Of a stretch of 64,000 nt of DNA, positions 1-11,791 are shown one piece after another; the first letter of the stretch is position 1; the number at the start of each line of letters is the position of its first letter. Origin of the DNA: Methylibium sp. Root1272. Lineage in GTDB: Bacteria; Pseudomonadota; Gammaproteobacteria; Burkholderiales; Burkholderiaceae_C. The stretch spans positions 218,810 to 282,809 of the forward strand of contig NZ_LMDY01000017.1 of assembly GCF_001425905.1 (NCBI RefSeq), given 5' to 3'. The translations under genes and the position numbers were made by a program. The notes under the pieces were generated by a model that saw nothing but the letters and a program-made list of their open reading frames with translations, searched no databases and had not been told where the DNA came from.

Positions 1-503
1 TACAGGTTGGTCGGCATCGCGCTGACGTACTGGCGACCGTACTGGCGGTTGTAGCTTTCGCACAGCTTGATGCCGGCGATCTTGGCGATCGCATACGGTT
101 CGTTCGTCGCTTCGAGCGGGCCGGTCAGAAGATAGTCCTCGCGGATCGGCTGCGGGCAGTCGCGCGGATAGATGCAGCTCGAGCCGAGGAAGAGCAGTCG
201 CTGCACGCCGGCGAGGTGGGCTCCGTGGATGAGGTTGGCTTCGATCAGGAGGTTCTCGTACAGGAAGTCGGCGCGGGACCGGTCGTTGGCGGCGATGCCG
301 CCGACCTTGGCCGCAGCCACCACGCAGTGCTCGGGTCGGTGTTCTGCGAGGAACGCGTGGACGGCTCGCTGGTCGAGCAGGTTCAGTTGTTCGCGCGAGG
401 CCGTCAGGACGCTGGTGTATCCCGCAGCCTGCAGTCGGCGCAGGAGCGCGGATCCCACCATGCCGCGGTGGCCGGCAACGAAGATGCGGGTGCTCTTGTT
501 CAT
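1..503 (-). CDS. fcl: GDP-L-fucose synthase, 3' end cut by the window edge
   Basis: NADPH-dependent epimerase/reductase that turns GDP-4-keto-6-deoxy-mannose into GDP-L-fucose for surface glycans. The ATG at 503-501 opens an SDR-type nucleotide-binding motif ([15 protein letters not shown]). Also visible are [18 protein letters not shown] and YAIAKIAG, the last carrying the YxxxK catalytic pair. About 167 residues are visible of the usual 310-320; the C-terminus lies beyond base 1. It is the last visible gene of the minus-strand sugar operon, 27 nt after rfbC. ManC upstream supplies GDP-mannose; gmd, needed in between, is not in the window and may lie just outside it. Confidence 0.93.
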   Translation of the reverse strand, partial: MNKSTRIFVAGHRGMVGSALLRRLQAAGYTSVLTASREQLNLLDQRAVHAFLAEHRPEHCVVAAAKVGGIAANDRSRADFLYENLLIEANLIHGAHLAGVQRLLFLGSSCIYPRDCPQPIREDYLLTGPLEATNEPYAIAKIAGIKLCESYNRQYGRQYVSAMPTNL

Positions 504-530
504 GAACCTGCTGCTGTAGGGTGTCTGGGG

Positions 531-1082
531 TCAGTCGAAGACCAGCGCTTCCGCGAGTGCGGGCGCTCGGGCGTCTCGGGCCGAAAGTGTAGGGGCGCTG
601 CTCATCCGAGGCCACTCGATGCCGATGTCCGGATCGTTCCAGCGCACCGAGCCTTCGGTTCCAGGGGCGTAGTAGCTCGTCGTCTTGTACAAGACCTCGG
701 CAGTCTCGCTGAGCGCAAGAAAGCCGTGCGCGAATCCCGGTGGGATCCAGATCTGCTGTGGCTTCTCGGCGTCCAGCTCGACGCCGAACCAGCGCCGGAA
801 GTTCGGGCTGCTGCGGCGCACATCGACGACGACGTCGAATACCCGGCCAGCGATCACCCGCACCAGCTTGCCCTGGGCACACGGCGGCAACTGGTAATGC
901 AGGCCGCGCAGCACCCCGCGCTGCGAGCGGGAGTGGACGTCCAGCACGAAGTTCGCGGCGTCACCCACTGTCGCTTCGAACACTCGCTGGTTGAAGCTTT
1001 CCACGACGAATCCGCGTGCGTCACGAACGACTTCGGCCTCGAGCAACAAGACCTCGGGCAAGGACGTGGGGCTCACTCTCAT
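531..1082 (-). CDS. rfbC: dTDP-4-dehydrorhamnose 3,5-epimerase
   Basis: Third step of dTDP-L-rhamnose synthesis: epimerises C3 and C5 of dTDP-4-keto-6-deoxyglucose. The 183-residue length is normal for RmlC. The catalytic base is His62 in LRGLHYQ, followed by the cupin strand IWIPPGFAHGF and the Tyr-rich YKTTSYYAP loop that carries the acid. The ATG at 1082-1080 shares one base with the rfbA stop (TGATG), so translation is probably coupled. The gene order rfbB-rfbD-rfbA-rfbC is the classic one. Confidence 0.96.
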   Translation of the reverse strand: MRVSPTSLPEVLLLEAEVVRDARGFVVESFNQRVFEATVGDAANFVLDVHSRSQRGVLRGLHYQLPPCAQGKLVRVIAGRVFDVVVDVRRSSPNFRRWFGVELDAEKPQQIWIPPGFAHGFLALSETAEVLYKTTSYYAPGTEGSVRWNDPDIGIEWPRMSSAPTLSARDARAPALAEALVFD

Positions 1083-1963
1083 CAGTAGACCCTCTCCCGC
1101 AGCACGCGCAGCAGGTATTGGCCATAGCCGCTCCTCAGCATCGGAGAGGCCAGCGCCTCGAGTTGTTCGGCGCTGATCCAGCCTGCACGGAAAGCCACTT
1201 CCTCGGGACAGGCCACCTTCAGGCCCTGGCGCTTCTCGAGCGTGGCGATGAATTGGCCTGCATCGAGCAGGCTGTCGTGGGTGCCGGTGTCGAGCCAGGC
1301 GTAGCCTCGGCCCATGATTTCCACGTCGAGCCGGCCCTCGCGCAGGTAGTGCGTGTTGACGTCGGTGATCTCCAGCTCTCCGCGTGCGCTCGGCTTCAAC
1401 CCGGCAACGATGTCGCAGACCTGCGCGTCGTAGAAGTACAGGCCGGTCACGGCGTAGCTGCTCTTTGGCGCGCGCGGCTTCTCCTCGATGCTGATCGCCC
1501 GGCGTTGTGCGTCGAACTCGACCACGCCGTAGCGCTCCGGATCCTGCACGTGATAGGCGAAGACGGTGGCTCCGGCGGGCCGCGATGTGGCACGGGCCAG
1601 CAGGGGCTGGAGGTCGTGGCCATGGAAGAGGTTGTCGCCGAGCACCAACGCACTCGGCGCGCCGTCGATGAAGTCGCGCCCGAGTACGAAGGCCTGCGCC
1701 AAGCCGTCCGGGCTGGGCTGCACGCAGTAGCTGATGGTCAGGCCCCAGCGCGCACCGTTGCCGAGCAGCGCCTCGAAGCAAGGTCGGTCCTGCGGGGTGC
1801 TGATGACGAGGATGTCGCGGATGCCCGCCAGCATCAGCGTGGTGAGGGGGTAGTACACCATCGGCTTGTCGTACACCGGCAGAAGCTGCTTGCTGACGGC
1901 CAGCGTTGCCGGGTGCAGCCGGGTGCCGGATCCGCCGGCGAGGATGATGCCTTTTCGTTGCAT
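1082..1963 (-). CDS. rfbA: Glucose-1-phosphate thymidylyltransferase
   Basis: First step of the dTDP-rhamnose pathway: couples dTTP to glucose-1-phosphate. The protein has 293 residues, as is usual for RmlA. The nucleotide-binding signature [11 protein letters not shown] is at residues 7-17 and [10 protein letters not shown] follows; other RmlA landmarks are [18 protein letters not shown] and [13 protein letters not shown] chose the ATG at 1963 because the signature begins a few residues later; the reading frame stays open upstream but that stretch has no family similarity. It lies 17 nt after rfbD in the same operon. Confidence 0.96.
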   Translation of the reverse strand: MQRKGIILAGGSGTRLHPATLAVSKQLLPVYDKPMVYYPLTTLMLAGIRDILVISTPQDRPCFEALLGNGARWGLTISYCVQPSPDGLAQAFVLGRDFIDGAPSALVLGDNLFHGHDLQPLLARATSRPAGATVFAYHVQDPERYGVVEFDAQRRAISIEEKPRAPKSSYAVTGLYFYDAQVCDIVAGLKPSARGELEITDVNTHYLREGRLDVEIMGRGYAWLDTGTHDSLLDAGQFIATLEKRQGLKVACPEEVAFRAGWISAEQLEALASPMLRSGYGQYLLRVLRERVY

Positions 1964-1980
1964 GGCGTTCTGCGGAGCGG

Positions 1981-2889
1981 TCAACGGGCTCCGTGCTCCA
2001 GCACTTCGATCAGCAGGCGCTCGACGCCCTCCTGCCAGGGCGGAAGACACAGACCGAAGCAGGCTTGCAGCTTGCGGGTGTCGAGGCGCGAGTTGAGCGG
2101 TCGCCGAGCGCGTGTCGGGAAGGCGCTGGTGGGGACCGGACGGATGGCGTCGGCCGCCACTTTCAGCGGATGACCTCGCGCGCGTGCCTGCTCGACGACG
2201 AAGCGGGCGTAGCCATGCCGACTGGCTTCGCCGCTGCCGGTCACATGGTAGGTGCCGGCGAGCGAGGGCTGCCGTTGAACCGACCGCAGGGCGTGCGCGG
2301 TGACGTCGGCCAGCAGGTCGGCGCCGGTGGGGGCCCCGATCTGGTCGTCGACGATCTCGAGGTGCTCGCGCTCGGCGGCCAGGTGCAGCAGGGTCTTCGC
2401 GAAATTGCTGCCATGCGCCGAATGAACCCAGCTGGTGCGCAGGATCAGGTGGTGGCAGCCGCTGGCGCGGATCGCCTGTTCTCCATCGAGCTTGGTCGCG
2501 CCGTAGACATTGAGCGGCGCGGTCGGCGCGCTTTCGTCACGCGGCGCGCTGCCGGAGCCGTCGAACACGTAGTCGGTGCTGAAGTGCACCAGCGTTGCAC
2601 CCAACGTCGCCGCCTCGTGGGCCAGTGCCGCAGGCGCGATCACGTTGACGGCGTGTGCAAGTGCGGCTTCGCTTTCGGCCCGGTCGACGTCGGTGTAGGC
2701 CGCCGCGTTCACGATGATGTCGGGTCGCAGGGCGCGCACCGTTGCCTTCATCGCGTCGGGCTGGCTGAAGTCGGCCTTGAACGTCGTGCTGCTGTCGCGG
2801 TCGAGCGCGATCAGTTCGCCCAGGGGCGCCAGCGCGCGCTGAAGCTCCCAGCCCACCTGGCCGTTCTTGCCGAGCAACAAGATCCTCAT
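1981..2889 (-). CDS. rfbD: dTDP-4-dehydrorhamnose reductase
   Basis: Last step of dTDP-L-rhamnose synthesis, an NAD(P)H-dependent reduction. The protein has 302 residues. The Rossmann motif [13 protein letters not shown] is at the N-terminus. [21 protein letters not shown] and the YGATKLDGE catalytic Tyr-x3-Lys are all present, with the LILRTSWV strand after them. The ATG at 2889 overlaps the rfbB stop by four bases (ATGA), indicating coupled translation. Cytoplasmic. Confidence 0.96.
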   Translation of the reverse strand: MRILLLGKNGQVGWELQRALAPLGELIALDRDSSTTFKADFSQPDAMKATVRALRPDIIVNAAAYTDVDRAESEAALAHAVNVIAPAALAHEAATLGATLVHFSTDYVFDGSGSAPRDESAPTAPLNVYGATKLDGEQAIRASGCHHLILRTSWVHSAHGSNFAKTLLHLAAEREHLEIVDDQIGAPTGADLLADVTAHALRSVQRQPSLAGTYHVTGSGEASRHGYARFVVEQARARGHPLKVAADAIRPVPTSAFPTRARRPLNSRLDTRKLQACFGLCLPPWQEGVERLLIEVLEHGAR

Positions 2890-3959
2890 GCGGGGCCGGC
2901 GGTTCGCGTCGCGTAGTTCTGCGCCACCCAGTCGCGGTAGCTGCCGCTTTGTACCTCGCGCACCCAGTCGGCATGTGTCAGGTACCACTCGACCGTCTTG
3001 CGAATGCCTGTCTCGAAGGTCTCGGCGGGCCGCCACCCCAATTCCCGTCCGATCTTGCGGGCGTCGATCGCATAGCGTCGGTCATGACCGGGGCGATCGG
3101 TGACGAAGCGGATCAGTCGGTCGTTAGAGCCGAGGGGATCCGGTCGCAACTCATCGAGCAGGTTGCACACGCACCGTACGGTGTCGATGTTGGCGCTTTC
3201 GTTCCACCCACCGATGTTGTAGACCTCGCCGACACGCCCGCGTTCGAGCACGGTGCGGATGGCGCTGCAGTGGTCGCCGACATACAGCCAGTCGCGGACC
3301 TGCAGACCGTCGCCATAGACCGGCAGCGCCTTGCCGGCGAGCGCGTTGACGATCGTCAGCGGGATCAGCTTCTCGGGGAATTGATAGGGCCCGTAGTTGT
3401 TCGAGCAGTTGGTCGTCACCACGGGCAGGTCGTACGTGCGATGCCAGGCGCGGGCGAGGTGATCGCTGGCGGCCTTGCTGGCCGCATAGGGACTGCTCGG
3501 ATCGTAGCAATGTGTTTCGGTGAAGGCCGGTGCTTCGGGCTCGAGCGAGCCGAAGACTTCGTCGGTGCTCACGTGCAGAAAACGGAACGCTTCCCGTTCG
3601 GCAGCGGCCAGCCCGGACCAGTGAGCGCGCACAGCTTCCAGTAGCACGAATGTGCCTTCGACATTGCTGCGCAGGAAGGCCCCCGGGCCGTGGATCGAGC
3701 GGTCGACATGACTTTCCGCGGCGAGATGGACGATGGCCCGGGGCCGGTGTTCCGCCAGCAGTTGGTCGATCAGCGGCCGGTCGCAGATGTCGCCGCGCAC
3801 GAAGACGTGACGGGTGTTGCCTTGCAACGAGGCGAGGTTGCGCAGGTTGCCGGAATACGAGAGGACGTCGAGATTGACGACCGGTTCGTCGGTCGAGGCG
3901 ATCCAGTCGAGAACGAAGTTGCTGCCGATGAAACCGGCACCGCCGGTCACGAGGATCAT
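2886..3959 (-). CDS. rfbB: dTDP-glucose 4,6-dehydratase
   Basis: Second step of dTDP-rhamnose synthesis: NAD-dependent oxidation and dehydration of dTDP-glucose. The 357 residues match RmlB. It starts [16 protein letters not shown] (Rossmann), then [23 protein letters not shown] and [11 protein letters not shown] with the YxxxK pair. [17 protein letters not shown] and [11 protein letters not shown] are also typical. The start overlaps the manC stop (ATGA) and its own stop overlaps the rfbD start, so manC, rfbB and rfbD form a tightly coupled set. Confidence 0.97.
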   Translation of the reverse strand: MILVTGGAGFIGSNFVLDWIASTDEPVVNLDVLSYSGNLRNLASLQGNTRHVFVRGDICDRPLIDQLLAEHRPRAIVHLAAESHVDRSIHGPGAFLRSNVEGTFVLLEAVRAHWSGLAAAEREAFRFLHVSTDEVFGSLEPEAPAFTETHCYDPSSPYAASKAASDHLARAWHRTYDLPVVTTNCSNNYGPYQFPEKLIPLTIVNALAGKALPVYGDGLQVRDWLYVGDHCSAIRTVLERGRVGEVYNIGGWNESANIDTVRCVCNLLDELRPDPLGSNDRLIRFVTDRPGHDRRYAIDARKIGRELGWRPAETFETGIRKTVEWYLTHADWVREVQSGSYRDWVAQNYATRTAGPA

Positions 3960-5425
3960 TGGCGATCCGAGGCGACTCCGTCCGCTCTGCCGTAGGTGTC
4001 GGAGAAGCGCACGATGTCGTCCTCGCCCAGATAGCTGCCGGACTGCACTTCGATGATCTCGAGGGGAATCGAACCCGGGTTGGCTAGGCGGTGCACCTCG
4101 CCGAGCGGGATGTAGGTGCTCTGGTTCTCGGTCAGCAGCTTCTTGCTTTCGCCGCAGGTCACTTCCGCGGTGCCGGAGACGACGATCCAGTGTTCGGCGC
4201 GGTGGTGGTGCATCTGCAGGCTCAGCGTGGCGCCGGGCTTGACCAGGATGCGCTTGACCTGAAAACGACTGCCGGAGTCCACGCTGTCGTACCAGCCCCA
4301 GGGGCGGTGGACGCGCCGATGCAGCGTGCCCTCGCTGCGGCCGTCGCGCTGAAGCTGGGCGACGATCTGCTTGACCTGCTGGCTGCGCGACCGGTCGGTC
4401 ACGAGCACCGCGTCCGGCGTCTCGACGATGATCACGTCGTCGAGACCGATCGCACCGACCAGCCGGCTCGTCGCGTGAACCAGCGTGTTGCGGCTGTCCT
4501 CGATCAACGCATCGCCATGCGATGCGTTGCCATGGGCGTCGCGGTCGCTGACCTGCCACACCGCGTCCCACGCTCCGAGGTCGCTCCAACCGGCGTCGAG
4601 CGGCACCATCTTCACGCTGAATCCGCTGGCCGCGTCGGCCGGGCAGGGCTCCATCACCGCGTAGTCGATCGATTCGCCGGGGATGGCGGCAAAGGCGGCC
4701 TTGTCGGGACGCACGAAGCTGGCGTCGGTGCTGCGGCCGGCCCACGCGGCCTCGGTGGCCTGGGCGATGTCGGGCCGGAAATGAGCCATTGCGGCGAGCC
4801 ACACGGAGGCCCGCAACACGAACATGCCGCTGTTCCACGCGTAGCCGCCGTCGGCGAGGTAGCGCTCGGCGGTGGCCCGATCGGGCTTCTCGACGAAGGC
4901 CTTGACGCGCCGGACTGTGTCGGCGCCTTCGCTGTGGATGTAGCCGAAGCCGGTCTCCGGGCGGTCGGGCACGATGCCGAGCGTGACGAGGCTGCCGTCC
5001 GCCGCGGCGTCCACGGCCTGCCGAAGTGCACGCGTGAAGGCCGGGCCGTCGGTCACGGTCTGGTCGGCCGGGGTGACCACGAGGATGCTGTCGTCTCCGT
5101 GGGCCGCAAGACTCGCCAGTGCCGCCAGGGTGAGTGCGGGGGCCGTGTTGCGGCCGGTCGGCTCGAGCAGCAGCGTCGCCTGGGTGCTGCCGATCTCGCG
5201 CAACTGCTCCAGCAACATGAAGCGGTGCTCCTCGTTGCCGACCACCAGCGGCGATGCGACGGTCGTCTGCGCGTCGGCCAGGGCCGCGAGCCGCTGGCAG
5301 GCCTGCTGGAGCAGCGTCGACGTGCCGGACAGGGCCAGGAACTGCTTCGGGTAGAGCGCTCGGCTGAGCGGCCAGAGCCGCGTGCCGGAGCCGCCGGCGA
5401 GCACGACGGGCGTGATGTGATGCAT
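3956..5425 (-). CDS. manC: Mannose-1-phosphate guanylyltransferase / mannose-6-phosphate isomerase
   Basis: Bifunctional enzyme of 489 residues. The N-terminal nucleotidyltransferase domain makes GDP-mannose ([36 protein letters not shown]). A linker is followed by a C-terminal type II cupin isomerase domain ([37 protein letters not shown]). I chose the ATG at 5425 because the signature begins eight residues later. It is the first gene of the operon and supplies GDP-mannose for the fcl product. Other names in use are algA, cpsB and xanB. The 86-nt gap to the divergent gene at 5512 probably holds both promoters. Confidence 0.95.
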   Translation of the reverse strand: MHHITPVVLAGGSGTRLWPLSRALYPKQFLALSGTSTLLQQACQRLAALADAQTTVASPLVVGNEEHRFMLLEQLREIGSTQATLLLEPTGRNTAPALTLAALASLAAHGDDSILVVTPADQTVTDGPAFTRALRQAVDAAADGSLVTLGIVPDRPETGFGYIHSEGADTVRRVKAFVEKPDRATAERYLADGGYAWNSGMFVLRASVWLAAMAHFRPDIAQATEAAWAGRSTDASFVRPDKAAFAAIPGESIDYAVMEPCPADAASGFSVKMVPLDAGWSDLGAWDAVWQVSDRDAHGNASHGDALIEDSRNTLVHATSRLVGAIGLDDVIIVETPDAVLVTDRSRSQQVKQIVAQLQRDGRSEGTLHRRVHRPWGWYDSVDSGSRFQVKRILVKPGATLSLQMHHHRAEHWIVVSGTAEVTCGESKKLLTENQSTYIPLGEVHRLANPGSIPLEIIEVQSGSYLGEDDIVRFSDTYGRADGVASDRQ

Positions 5426-5499
5426 GGTGGCAATGATGAGGAGGTACCGCGGTCTCACTATAGCGGTGCGCCTCGCGGCGTCCGGCCGACCGCGCTCGG

Positions 5500-5505
5500 T
5501 AAACT
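5500..5505 (+). promoter_or_regulatory. Candidate -10 hexamer just upstream of a start codon
   Basis: TAAACT lies six bases before the ATG at 5512. There is no Shine-Dalgarno sequence between them and no convincing -35 at 17 nt. If it is used, the transcript would begin at or next to the start codon. Confidence 0.3.
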
Positions 5506-5511
5506 GCCTCG

Positions 5512-6606
5512 ATGCTTCTGTTTCTCTGCGCGCTTGCCGTGTCGGCCATCCTGACCCTGCTGGTCGTCCGTTCGAATCGCACGCACGCCCGGTTCTCTGC
5601 CGATCCCGACCTGAGCGGCCCGCAGAAATTCCATGCGCGCTCCGTGCCGAGGGTGGGCGGGATCGGCATCGTCGGAGGACTGGTGTTCACGGCCGCCTTG
5701 CTGTGGTGGATGCGTGGCGGCGAACCCGCGCACTACGCCGTCTGGCTGCTGCTGTGCGGCGTGCCCGCCTTCGCAGCGGGCCTGGCCGAGGACGTGACCA
5801 AGCGCGTCTCGGCCGCCTGGCGGCTGCTTGCGACAGCGGCGGCGGCGCTGCTGGGTGTGCTGCTGCTCGGGGCGACGATCACGCGCACGGACCTGTGGGG
5901 GTTGGACTGGATCGCGTCCTACACGCTCGGCGCCGCCTTTCTTGCGATCTTCACCGTGACGGGCATCGCAAACGCCATCAACATCATCGACGGCTTCAAC
6001 GGGCTGGCGTCGATGTGCGTGATGATGATGCTGCTGGCCATCACCTACGTGGCCAATCAGGTGGGAGACAGCACGATCGCGCTGCTGGCGCTGGCCGGTG
6101 CCGGGGCCGTGCTGGGCTTCTTCGTCTGGAACTACCCGGCCGGGCTGATCTTCCTGGGCGACGGCGGGGCCTATTTCCTGGGTTTCTATCTGTCCGAGCT
6201 CAGCATCCTGCTGCTGCATCGCAATCCGCAGGTCTCCCCGCTGTTCCCGCTGCTGATGGCCATCTACCCGGTGTTCGAGACGCTGTTCTCGATGTACCGG
6301 CGCCGGGTGGTCCGGGGGCGTGGCGTGGGCATCCCCGACGGCGTGCACCTGCACAGCCTGATCTACCGGCGCCTGCTGCGCTGGGCCGTGGGCAGCCGCG
6401 ATGCGGCTGCGCTCACGCGCCGCAATTCGATGACCGCGCCCTATCTGTGGCTGCTGTGCATGCTGGCGGTGGCGCCCAGCGTGCTGTTCTGGGACAACTC
6501 GCAGATCCTGGGCATCTTCATCCTGTTGTTCGGTCTGTCCTATACCGTGTTGTACGGGATGATCGTGCGCTTCAAGGCCCCACGCTGGCTGGTCCTGAGA
6601 CGCTGA
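5512..6606 (+). CDS. WecA/MraY-family polyprenyl-phosphate sugar-1-phosphate transferase
   Basis: Integral membrane enzyme expected to load a sugar-1-phosphate (GlcNAc or similar) onto undecaprenyl phosphate, starting a surface polysaccharide or O-antigen unit. The protein has 364 residues with about ten hydrophobic segments. Family motifs are [11 protein letters not shown], the acidic [12 protein letters not shown] loop and a late [13 protein letters not shown] cytoplasmic His motif. The usual first Asp-Asp motif reads LAEDVTKR. It diverges from the rhamnose/fucose operon, which could provide later sugars. The substrate cannot be told from sequence, so I give no symbol. Confidence 0.85.
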   Translation: MLLFLCALAVSAILTLLVVRSNRTHARFSADPDLSGPQKFHARSVPRVGGIGIVGGLVFTAALLWWMRGGEPAHYAVWLLLCGVPAFAAGLAEDVTKRVSAAWRLLATAAAALLGVLLLGATITRTDLWGLDWIASYTLGAAFLAIFTVTGIANAINIIDGFNGLASMCVMMMLLAITYVANQVGDSTIALLALAGAGAVLGFFVWNYPAGLIFLGDGGAYFLGFYLSELSILLLHRNPQVSPLFPLLMAIYPVFETLFSMYRRRVVRGRGVGIPDGVHLHSLIYRRLLRWAVGSRDAAALTRRNSMTAPYLWLLCMLAVAPSVLFWDNSQILGIFILLFGLSYTVLYGMIVRFKAPRWLVLRR

Positions 6607-6619
6607 AACGCGGCTGGCC

Positions 6620-6625
6620 GATAAT
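6620..6625 (+). promoter_or_regulatory. Candidate -10 hexamer upstream of rhlE
   Basis: GATAAT is eight bases before the ATG at 6634, again without a Shine-Dalgarno sequence in between. It matches the arrangement at 5500 and 9524. No clear -35 is seen. Confidence 0.28.
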
Positions 6626-6633
6626 GTCGGCCA

Positions 6634-8115
<1,482 letters not shown>

Positions 8116-8123
8116 GGCGGCGA

Positions 8124-8891
8124 TCAGCCGGCCAGCAGGGCGAACACGGCCGGCACGTCGGCCGGCAGCTCCACGGGGCGCTGACGCCACTGCGCCACCC
8201 TCGCGCTGCGGGTCCAGCCGCCCGACAGCGTCAGTCCGCAGCTCACGCTGAGCCAGGTTTCCGGCGCGAGCGCGCCGAGCAGCGCCCGCAGCAGCGCGCC
8301 ATTGCGGTACGGCGTCTCGATCATCAGCTGCGTCTGGCCGAGGCGGCGCGACAGCGCTTCCAGCTCCTTCACGCGTTGTGCCTGTGCACTGGCCTCCTGC
8401 GGCACATAGCCGACGAAGGCGAAGCTCTGACCGTTCAGGCCGCTTGCGGCGAGTGCCAGCAGCAGCGAGTTCGGGCCGGGCAGGGGCTGCACGCTCACGT
8501 CGAGCGCATGGGCCGCCGCCACCAGCGCGGCGCCGGGGTCGGCGACGGCCGGCAGACCGGCTTCGCTGATCAGCCCGATGTCGTGACCGTCGAGCGCCGG
8601 TGCCAGCAGGGCACGCAGGTCGGCCGGCTCGGCCGCTTGGCGGCCCTTCGGCGGACGCGGCAGCTCACGGATCTCGAGCGCCTGCAGCGGCTGCGCCAGC
8701 GGCGTGATGGCGTCCACCCGCTTCAGGAAGGCGCGGGTCGACTTGGCGTTCTCGCACACCCAGTGCCGCAGCCGGGCCGCCGTGTCGATCACGCCTTGCG
8801 GCAACACCTGGCGCAGATCGGGCGGGGGCGCATCGCCGGCCAGCGTCCCGAGGTCCAGGGTGTTCGGGACCAGGATCAGCCGACCCTTCAT
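8124..8891 (-). CDS. SAM-dependent tetrapyrrole-methylase-fold protein, RsmI-like
   Basis: A 255-residue member of the family containing RsmI (16S rRNA 2'-O-methylation of C1402). Family segments are ENAKSTRAFLKRV, GLISEAGLPAVADPGA, PGPNSLLLALAASGL, FVGYVP and ETPYRN. The N-terminus lacks the usual TPIGNLxD opening (ILVPNTLDLG instead), so it may be the second, RsmI-related paralogue seen in betaproteobacteria, with an untested substrate. Its ATG overlaps the stop of the maf-like gene (ATGA). Confidence 0.85.
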   Translation of the reverse strand: MKGRLILVPNTLDLGTLAGDAPPPDLRQVLPQGVIDTAARLRHWVCENAKSTRAFLKRVDAITPLAQPLQALEIRELPRPPKGRQAAEPADLRALLAPALDGHDIGLISEAGLPAVADPGAALVAAAHALDVSVQPLPGPNSLLLALAASGLNGQSFAFVGYVPQEASAQAQRVKELEALSRRLGQTQLMIETPYRNGALLRALLGALAPETWLSVSCGLTLSGGWTRSARVAQWRQRPVELPADVPAVFALLAG

Positions 8892-9508
8892 CCGCGGCCC
8901 CACAACAGCACGTCGAGCCCGGCCTCACGCAGCAGCCGGGCGGTGGCGATCAGCGGCAGGCCGACCAGCGCGGTCGGGTCGTCGGACTCGATCGCGTCGA
9001 GCAGCGCGATCCCCAGGCCTTCCGACTTGGCGCTGCCGGCGCAGTCGTAGGGCTGCTCGGCGCGCAGGTAGGCCTCGATCTCGGCATCGCCCAGCGTCCT
9101 GAAGCGCACCGTCACCGGCACGCGCAGCAGGCGCTCGAAGCCGGTGGCCGGGCGCACCACCGCCAGCGCGGTCTGGAACACGACGGTGCGCCCGCTCATC
9201 GAGCGCAGTTGTTCGACGGCGCGTTCGTGATGGCCCGGCTTGCCGACCGGCGTGCCGTCGAGGTCGGCCACCTGGTCGGAGCCGATCACGACCGCGTCGG
9301 CATGGCGTGCCGCCACCTCGCGCGCCTTGGCGAGCGCCAGTCGTTCGGCCAGCGCGACAGGGGTTTCGCCGGCAAGCGGTGTCTCGTCGACGCGCGGTCC
9401 GTCCACCTCGAAGGGCACGCGCAGGCGCGCCAGCAGTTCGCGCCGGTAGCGCGAGGTCGATCCGAGGATCAGGCGAGGGGGCGGCAAGGCGGAGGGCATG
9501 GGCGCCAT
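8888..9508 (-). CDS. Maf-family nucleoside triphosphate pyrophosphatase, YceF type
   Basis: Predicted house-cleaning hydrolase removing the pyrophosphate from modified NTPs, m7GTP in the E. coli homologue YceF. About 206 residues from the ATG at 9508; a second in-frame ATG at 9499 gives 203, and neither has a clear ribosome site. Maf motifs are ILGSTSRYRRELL, DETPLAGETP, VIGSDQVADLDG and GKPGHHERAVEQL. Its place beside yceD-rpmF-plsX matches the YceF branch, and the two genes diverge. Confidence 0.9.
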   Translation of the reverse strand: MAPMPSALPPPRLILGSTSRYRRELLARLRVPFEVDGPRVDETPLAGETPVALAERLALAKAREVAARHADAVVIGSDQVADLDGTPVGKPGHHERAVEQLRSMSGRTVVFQTALAVVRPATGFERLLRVPVTVRFRTLGDAEIEAYLRAEQPYDCAGSAKSEGLGIALLDAIESDDPTALVGLPLIATARLLREAGLDVLLWGRG

Positions 9509-9523
9509 TGTCGGGGCGGCGCA

Positions 9524-9529
9524 TAAACT
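9524..9529 (+). promoter_or_regulatory. Candidate -10 hexamer upstream of yceD
   Basis: TAAACT lies nine bases before the ATG at 9539, with no Shine-Dalgarno sequence between. The transcript would start within a few bases of the start codon. Confidence 0.28.
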
Positions 9530-9538
9530 CCGGGCGCG

Positions 9539-10105
9539 ATGAAGCCGAGTGAACAGAACCCCTTGCGACTGAACGTCGCCAGCCTGGCGGCCGAGGGCGC
9601 CAGCTTGTCGGGCGCCTGGCCGTTGATGTCGCTGACGCGCCTGGCGGCGAGCGCCCATGCCGATGCACCGCCGGCCGCCGGCGACGAAGTCGGGTGGTCG
9701 GCCCGTGGCGAACAGCGCCAACGCGCCGGCAGCAGCCCGGAGATCTGGATGCATCTGCAGGCCCGGACCACGCTTCGGCTCCAGTGCCAACGGTGCCTGG
9801 CGCCGGTCGAGGTCCCGCTGCACTGCGACCGATGGTTCCGGTTCGTGGCGACCGAGAACGCCGCCGCGGCCCTCGATGCCGAAAGCGAGGACGACGTGCT
9901 CGAACTGACCCGTGCGCTGGACCTGCGTGAACTCGTCGAGGACGAGTTCCTGCTGTCGCTGCCGGTGGTGCCGCGGCACGAACGTTGTCCCGAGCCGCTG
10001 GTCGTTCCCGGCGACGTGCTGGCCGCTGAATCCATGGAGGAGCCCGCGAAGGAAAACCCGTTCGCCGTGCTCCAGGCACTCAAGACGCGCAAGGCCGGCC
10101 ACTGA
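9539..10105 (+). CDS. yceD: YceD / DUF177 family protein (23S rRNA accumulation protein)
   Basis: The 188-residue protein has the hallmark Cys pair of the family in the middle ([10 protein letters not shown]) and a conserved acidic C-terminal half ([20 protein letters not shown]), ending with another Cys in ERCPEPL. The family is linked to 23S rRNA accumulation and is almost always next to rpmF, as here (187 nt upstream). Cytoplasmic, probably metal-binding through the Cys residues. Confidence 0.9.
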   Translation: MKPSEQNPLRLNVASLAAEGASLSGAWPLMSLTRLAASAHADAPPAAGDEVGWSARGEQRQRAGSSPEIWMHLQARTTLRLQCQRCLAPVEVPLHCDRWFRFVATENAAAALDAESEDDVLELTRALDLRELVEDEFLLSLPVVPRHERCPEPLVVPGDVLAAESMEEPAKENPFAVLQALKTRKAGH

Positions 10106-10130
10106 CCCGGGCCGGCGTTCCGGGTATACT
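10102..10130 (+). promoter_or_regulatory. Sigma-70-type promoter for rpmF
   Basis: The -35 CTGACC at 10102-10107 overlaps the yceD stop codon. An exact 17-nt spacer follows, then the -10 TATACT at 10125-10130 (5 of 6 consensus). This would give rpmF and the downstream fatty-acid genes their own transcript with a leader of about 155 nt. Confidence 0.55.
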
Positions 10131-10292
10131 CGCGGGCTGTTTTATATTTCTGCCGGGATTGCCCGACATGAAAGCTGCCGGCGCATGGCGCTCCGGCATG
10201 GACCATCCGCCAAGGTGCTCCGGTCGATCCGGAGGTGCCACGGCAGCGCCCGGCGGCCCGACCGCCGGGCACGCAAGACCCAGGAGCCCCTC

Positions 10293-10475
10293 ATGGCCGT
10301 TCAACAGAACAAGAAGTCCCCGTCGAAGCGCGGCATGCACCGCTCGCACAACGCCCTGAACACCCCGGGCCTGGCGATCGAGCCGACCACCGGTGAAACC
10401 CACCTGCGCCACCACATCAGCGCGACCGGTTTCTACCGCGGCCGCAAGGTGCTGAAGACCAAGGCGGATGCCTGA
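10293..10475 (+). CDS. rpmF: 50S ribosomal protein L32
   Basis: Small basic ribosomal protein of 60 residues ([20 protein letters not shown] start). The C-terminal half carries [20 protein letters not shown], the proteobacterial L32 signature. Preceded by CAGGAG about six bases before the ATG. It sits between yceD and plsX, the usual place linking ribosome and membrane-lipid synthesis. Confidence 0.97.
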   Translation: MAVQQNKKSPSKRGMHRSHNALNTPGLAIEPTTGETHLRHHISATGFYRGRKVLKTKADA

Positions 10476-10684
10476 ATCGGTGCGGCCCGGTGCCTCGTGC
10501 GGCCGGGCAGCGTCATCCAGCTTCGCAACGCGCCCGGCATGCCTGACTGAAGGCGGCCGGGCGTTGTCGTTGGTTCGGCGGCAACGTGCAGGCGCGGCCT
10601 CGCGCGTCGCTTGCCACCGTTCCGCGCAAGGCTTAGCGTGTCGCCTGTGATACGGCCAAGACCCGCTTCCGCCCCGTCGACACC

Positions 10685-11791
10685 ATGAACGCCCCGCTCG
10701 CTTCTGCTGCCGAGGCTCGGTCTGCCACGGTGCGCCTGGCCGTCGACTGCATGGGCGGCGACCACGGCCCGTCGGTCACGCTGCCGGCCTGTCAGGCTTT
10801 CCTGGCGGCCCACCCCGGCGCCGAGCTGCTGCTCGTCGGGCGCCCCGAGGCGCTGGCCCCGGCGGCCAAGTGGGAGCGCTGCACCCTGGTGCCGGCGAGC
10901 GAGGTGGTCGAGATGGACGATCCCGTCGAGGTGGCGCTGCGGCGCAAGCGCGATTCGTCCTTGCGCGTTGCGATCAGCCAGGTCAAGCCGGTCGACGGCG
11001 TGGCGGCGGCGCAGGCCTGCGTCTCGGCGGGCAACACCGGGGCGCTGATGGCGGTGGCGCGCTACGTGCTCAAGACGCTCGACGGCATCGACCGTCCGGC
11101 GATCGCCACGGTGATGCCGAACCAGCTCGACGGCCACACCACCGTGCTGGACCTCGGCGCCAACGTCGACTGCACCGCCGAGCACCTGCTGCAGTTCGCG
11201 GTGATGGGTAGCGCGCTGGTGGCCGCGGTCGAGGGCAAGGCGAACCCGAGCGTCGGCCTGCTCAACATCGGCGAAGAGGCGATCAAGGGCAGCGAGACCA
11301 TCAAGCGCGCCGGCGAACTGCTGCGCGCCGCCGCCGCCGGCGGCCAGCTCAACTTCGTCGGCAACGTCGAGGGCAACGACATCTTCACCGGCCGTACCGA
11401 CATCGTCGTGTGCGACGGCTTCGTCGGCAACGTCGCGCTGAAGACGGCCGAAGGCCTGGCCTCGATGCTGTCGAGCTTCATCCGCCAGGAGTTCACCCGC
11501 ACCTGGTACAGCAAGCTGGCGGCCCTGGTGGCGTTGCCGGTGCTCAGGCACTTCAAGAACCGGGTCGATCACCGCCGCTACAACGGCGCGGCGTTGCTCG
11601 GCCTGCGCGGGCTGGTGTTCAAGAGCCACGGTTCGGCCGATGCCTTTGCTTTCGAGCAGGCACTGAACCGGGCTTATGATGCCGCGCGAAACCGACTGCT
11701 CGATCGGGTCCACGACCGCATCAGCGCGACCCTCCAGGCCTTGCCGGCCGATGCGGGCGCGCCGGCCGGTCCGGTGCCCGAAGCCGCATGA
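10685..11791 (+). CDS. plsX: Phosphate acyltransferase PlsX
   Basis: Makes acyl-phosphate from acyl-ACP, the entry to phospholipid synthesis, at the inner face of the membrane. The 368 residues start near the [10 protein letters not shown] motif and include [30 protein letters not shown] and [11 protein letters not shown], all typical. The stop overlaps the fabH start by four bases. About 209 nt of non-coding sequence precedes it; I see no clear promoter there. Confidence 0.96.
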   Translation: MNAPLASAAEARSATVRLAVDCMGGDHGPSVTLPACQAFLAAHPGAELLLVGRPEALAPAAKWERCTLVPASEVVEMDDPVEVALRRKRDSSLRVAISQVKPVDGVAAAQACVSAGNTGALMAVARYVLKTLDGIDRPAIATVMPNQLDGHTTVLDLGANVDCTAEHLLQFAVMGSALVAAVEGKANPSVGLLNIGEEAIKGSETIKRAGELLRAAAAGGQLNFVGNVEGNDIFTGRTDIVVCDGFVGNVALKTAEGLASMLSSFIRQEFTRTWYSKLAALVALPVLRHFKNRVDHRRYNGAALLGLRGLVFKSHGSADAFAFEQALNRAYDAARNRLLDRVHDRISATLQALPADAGAPAGPVPEAA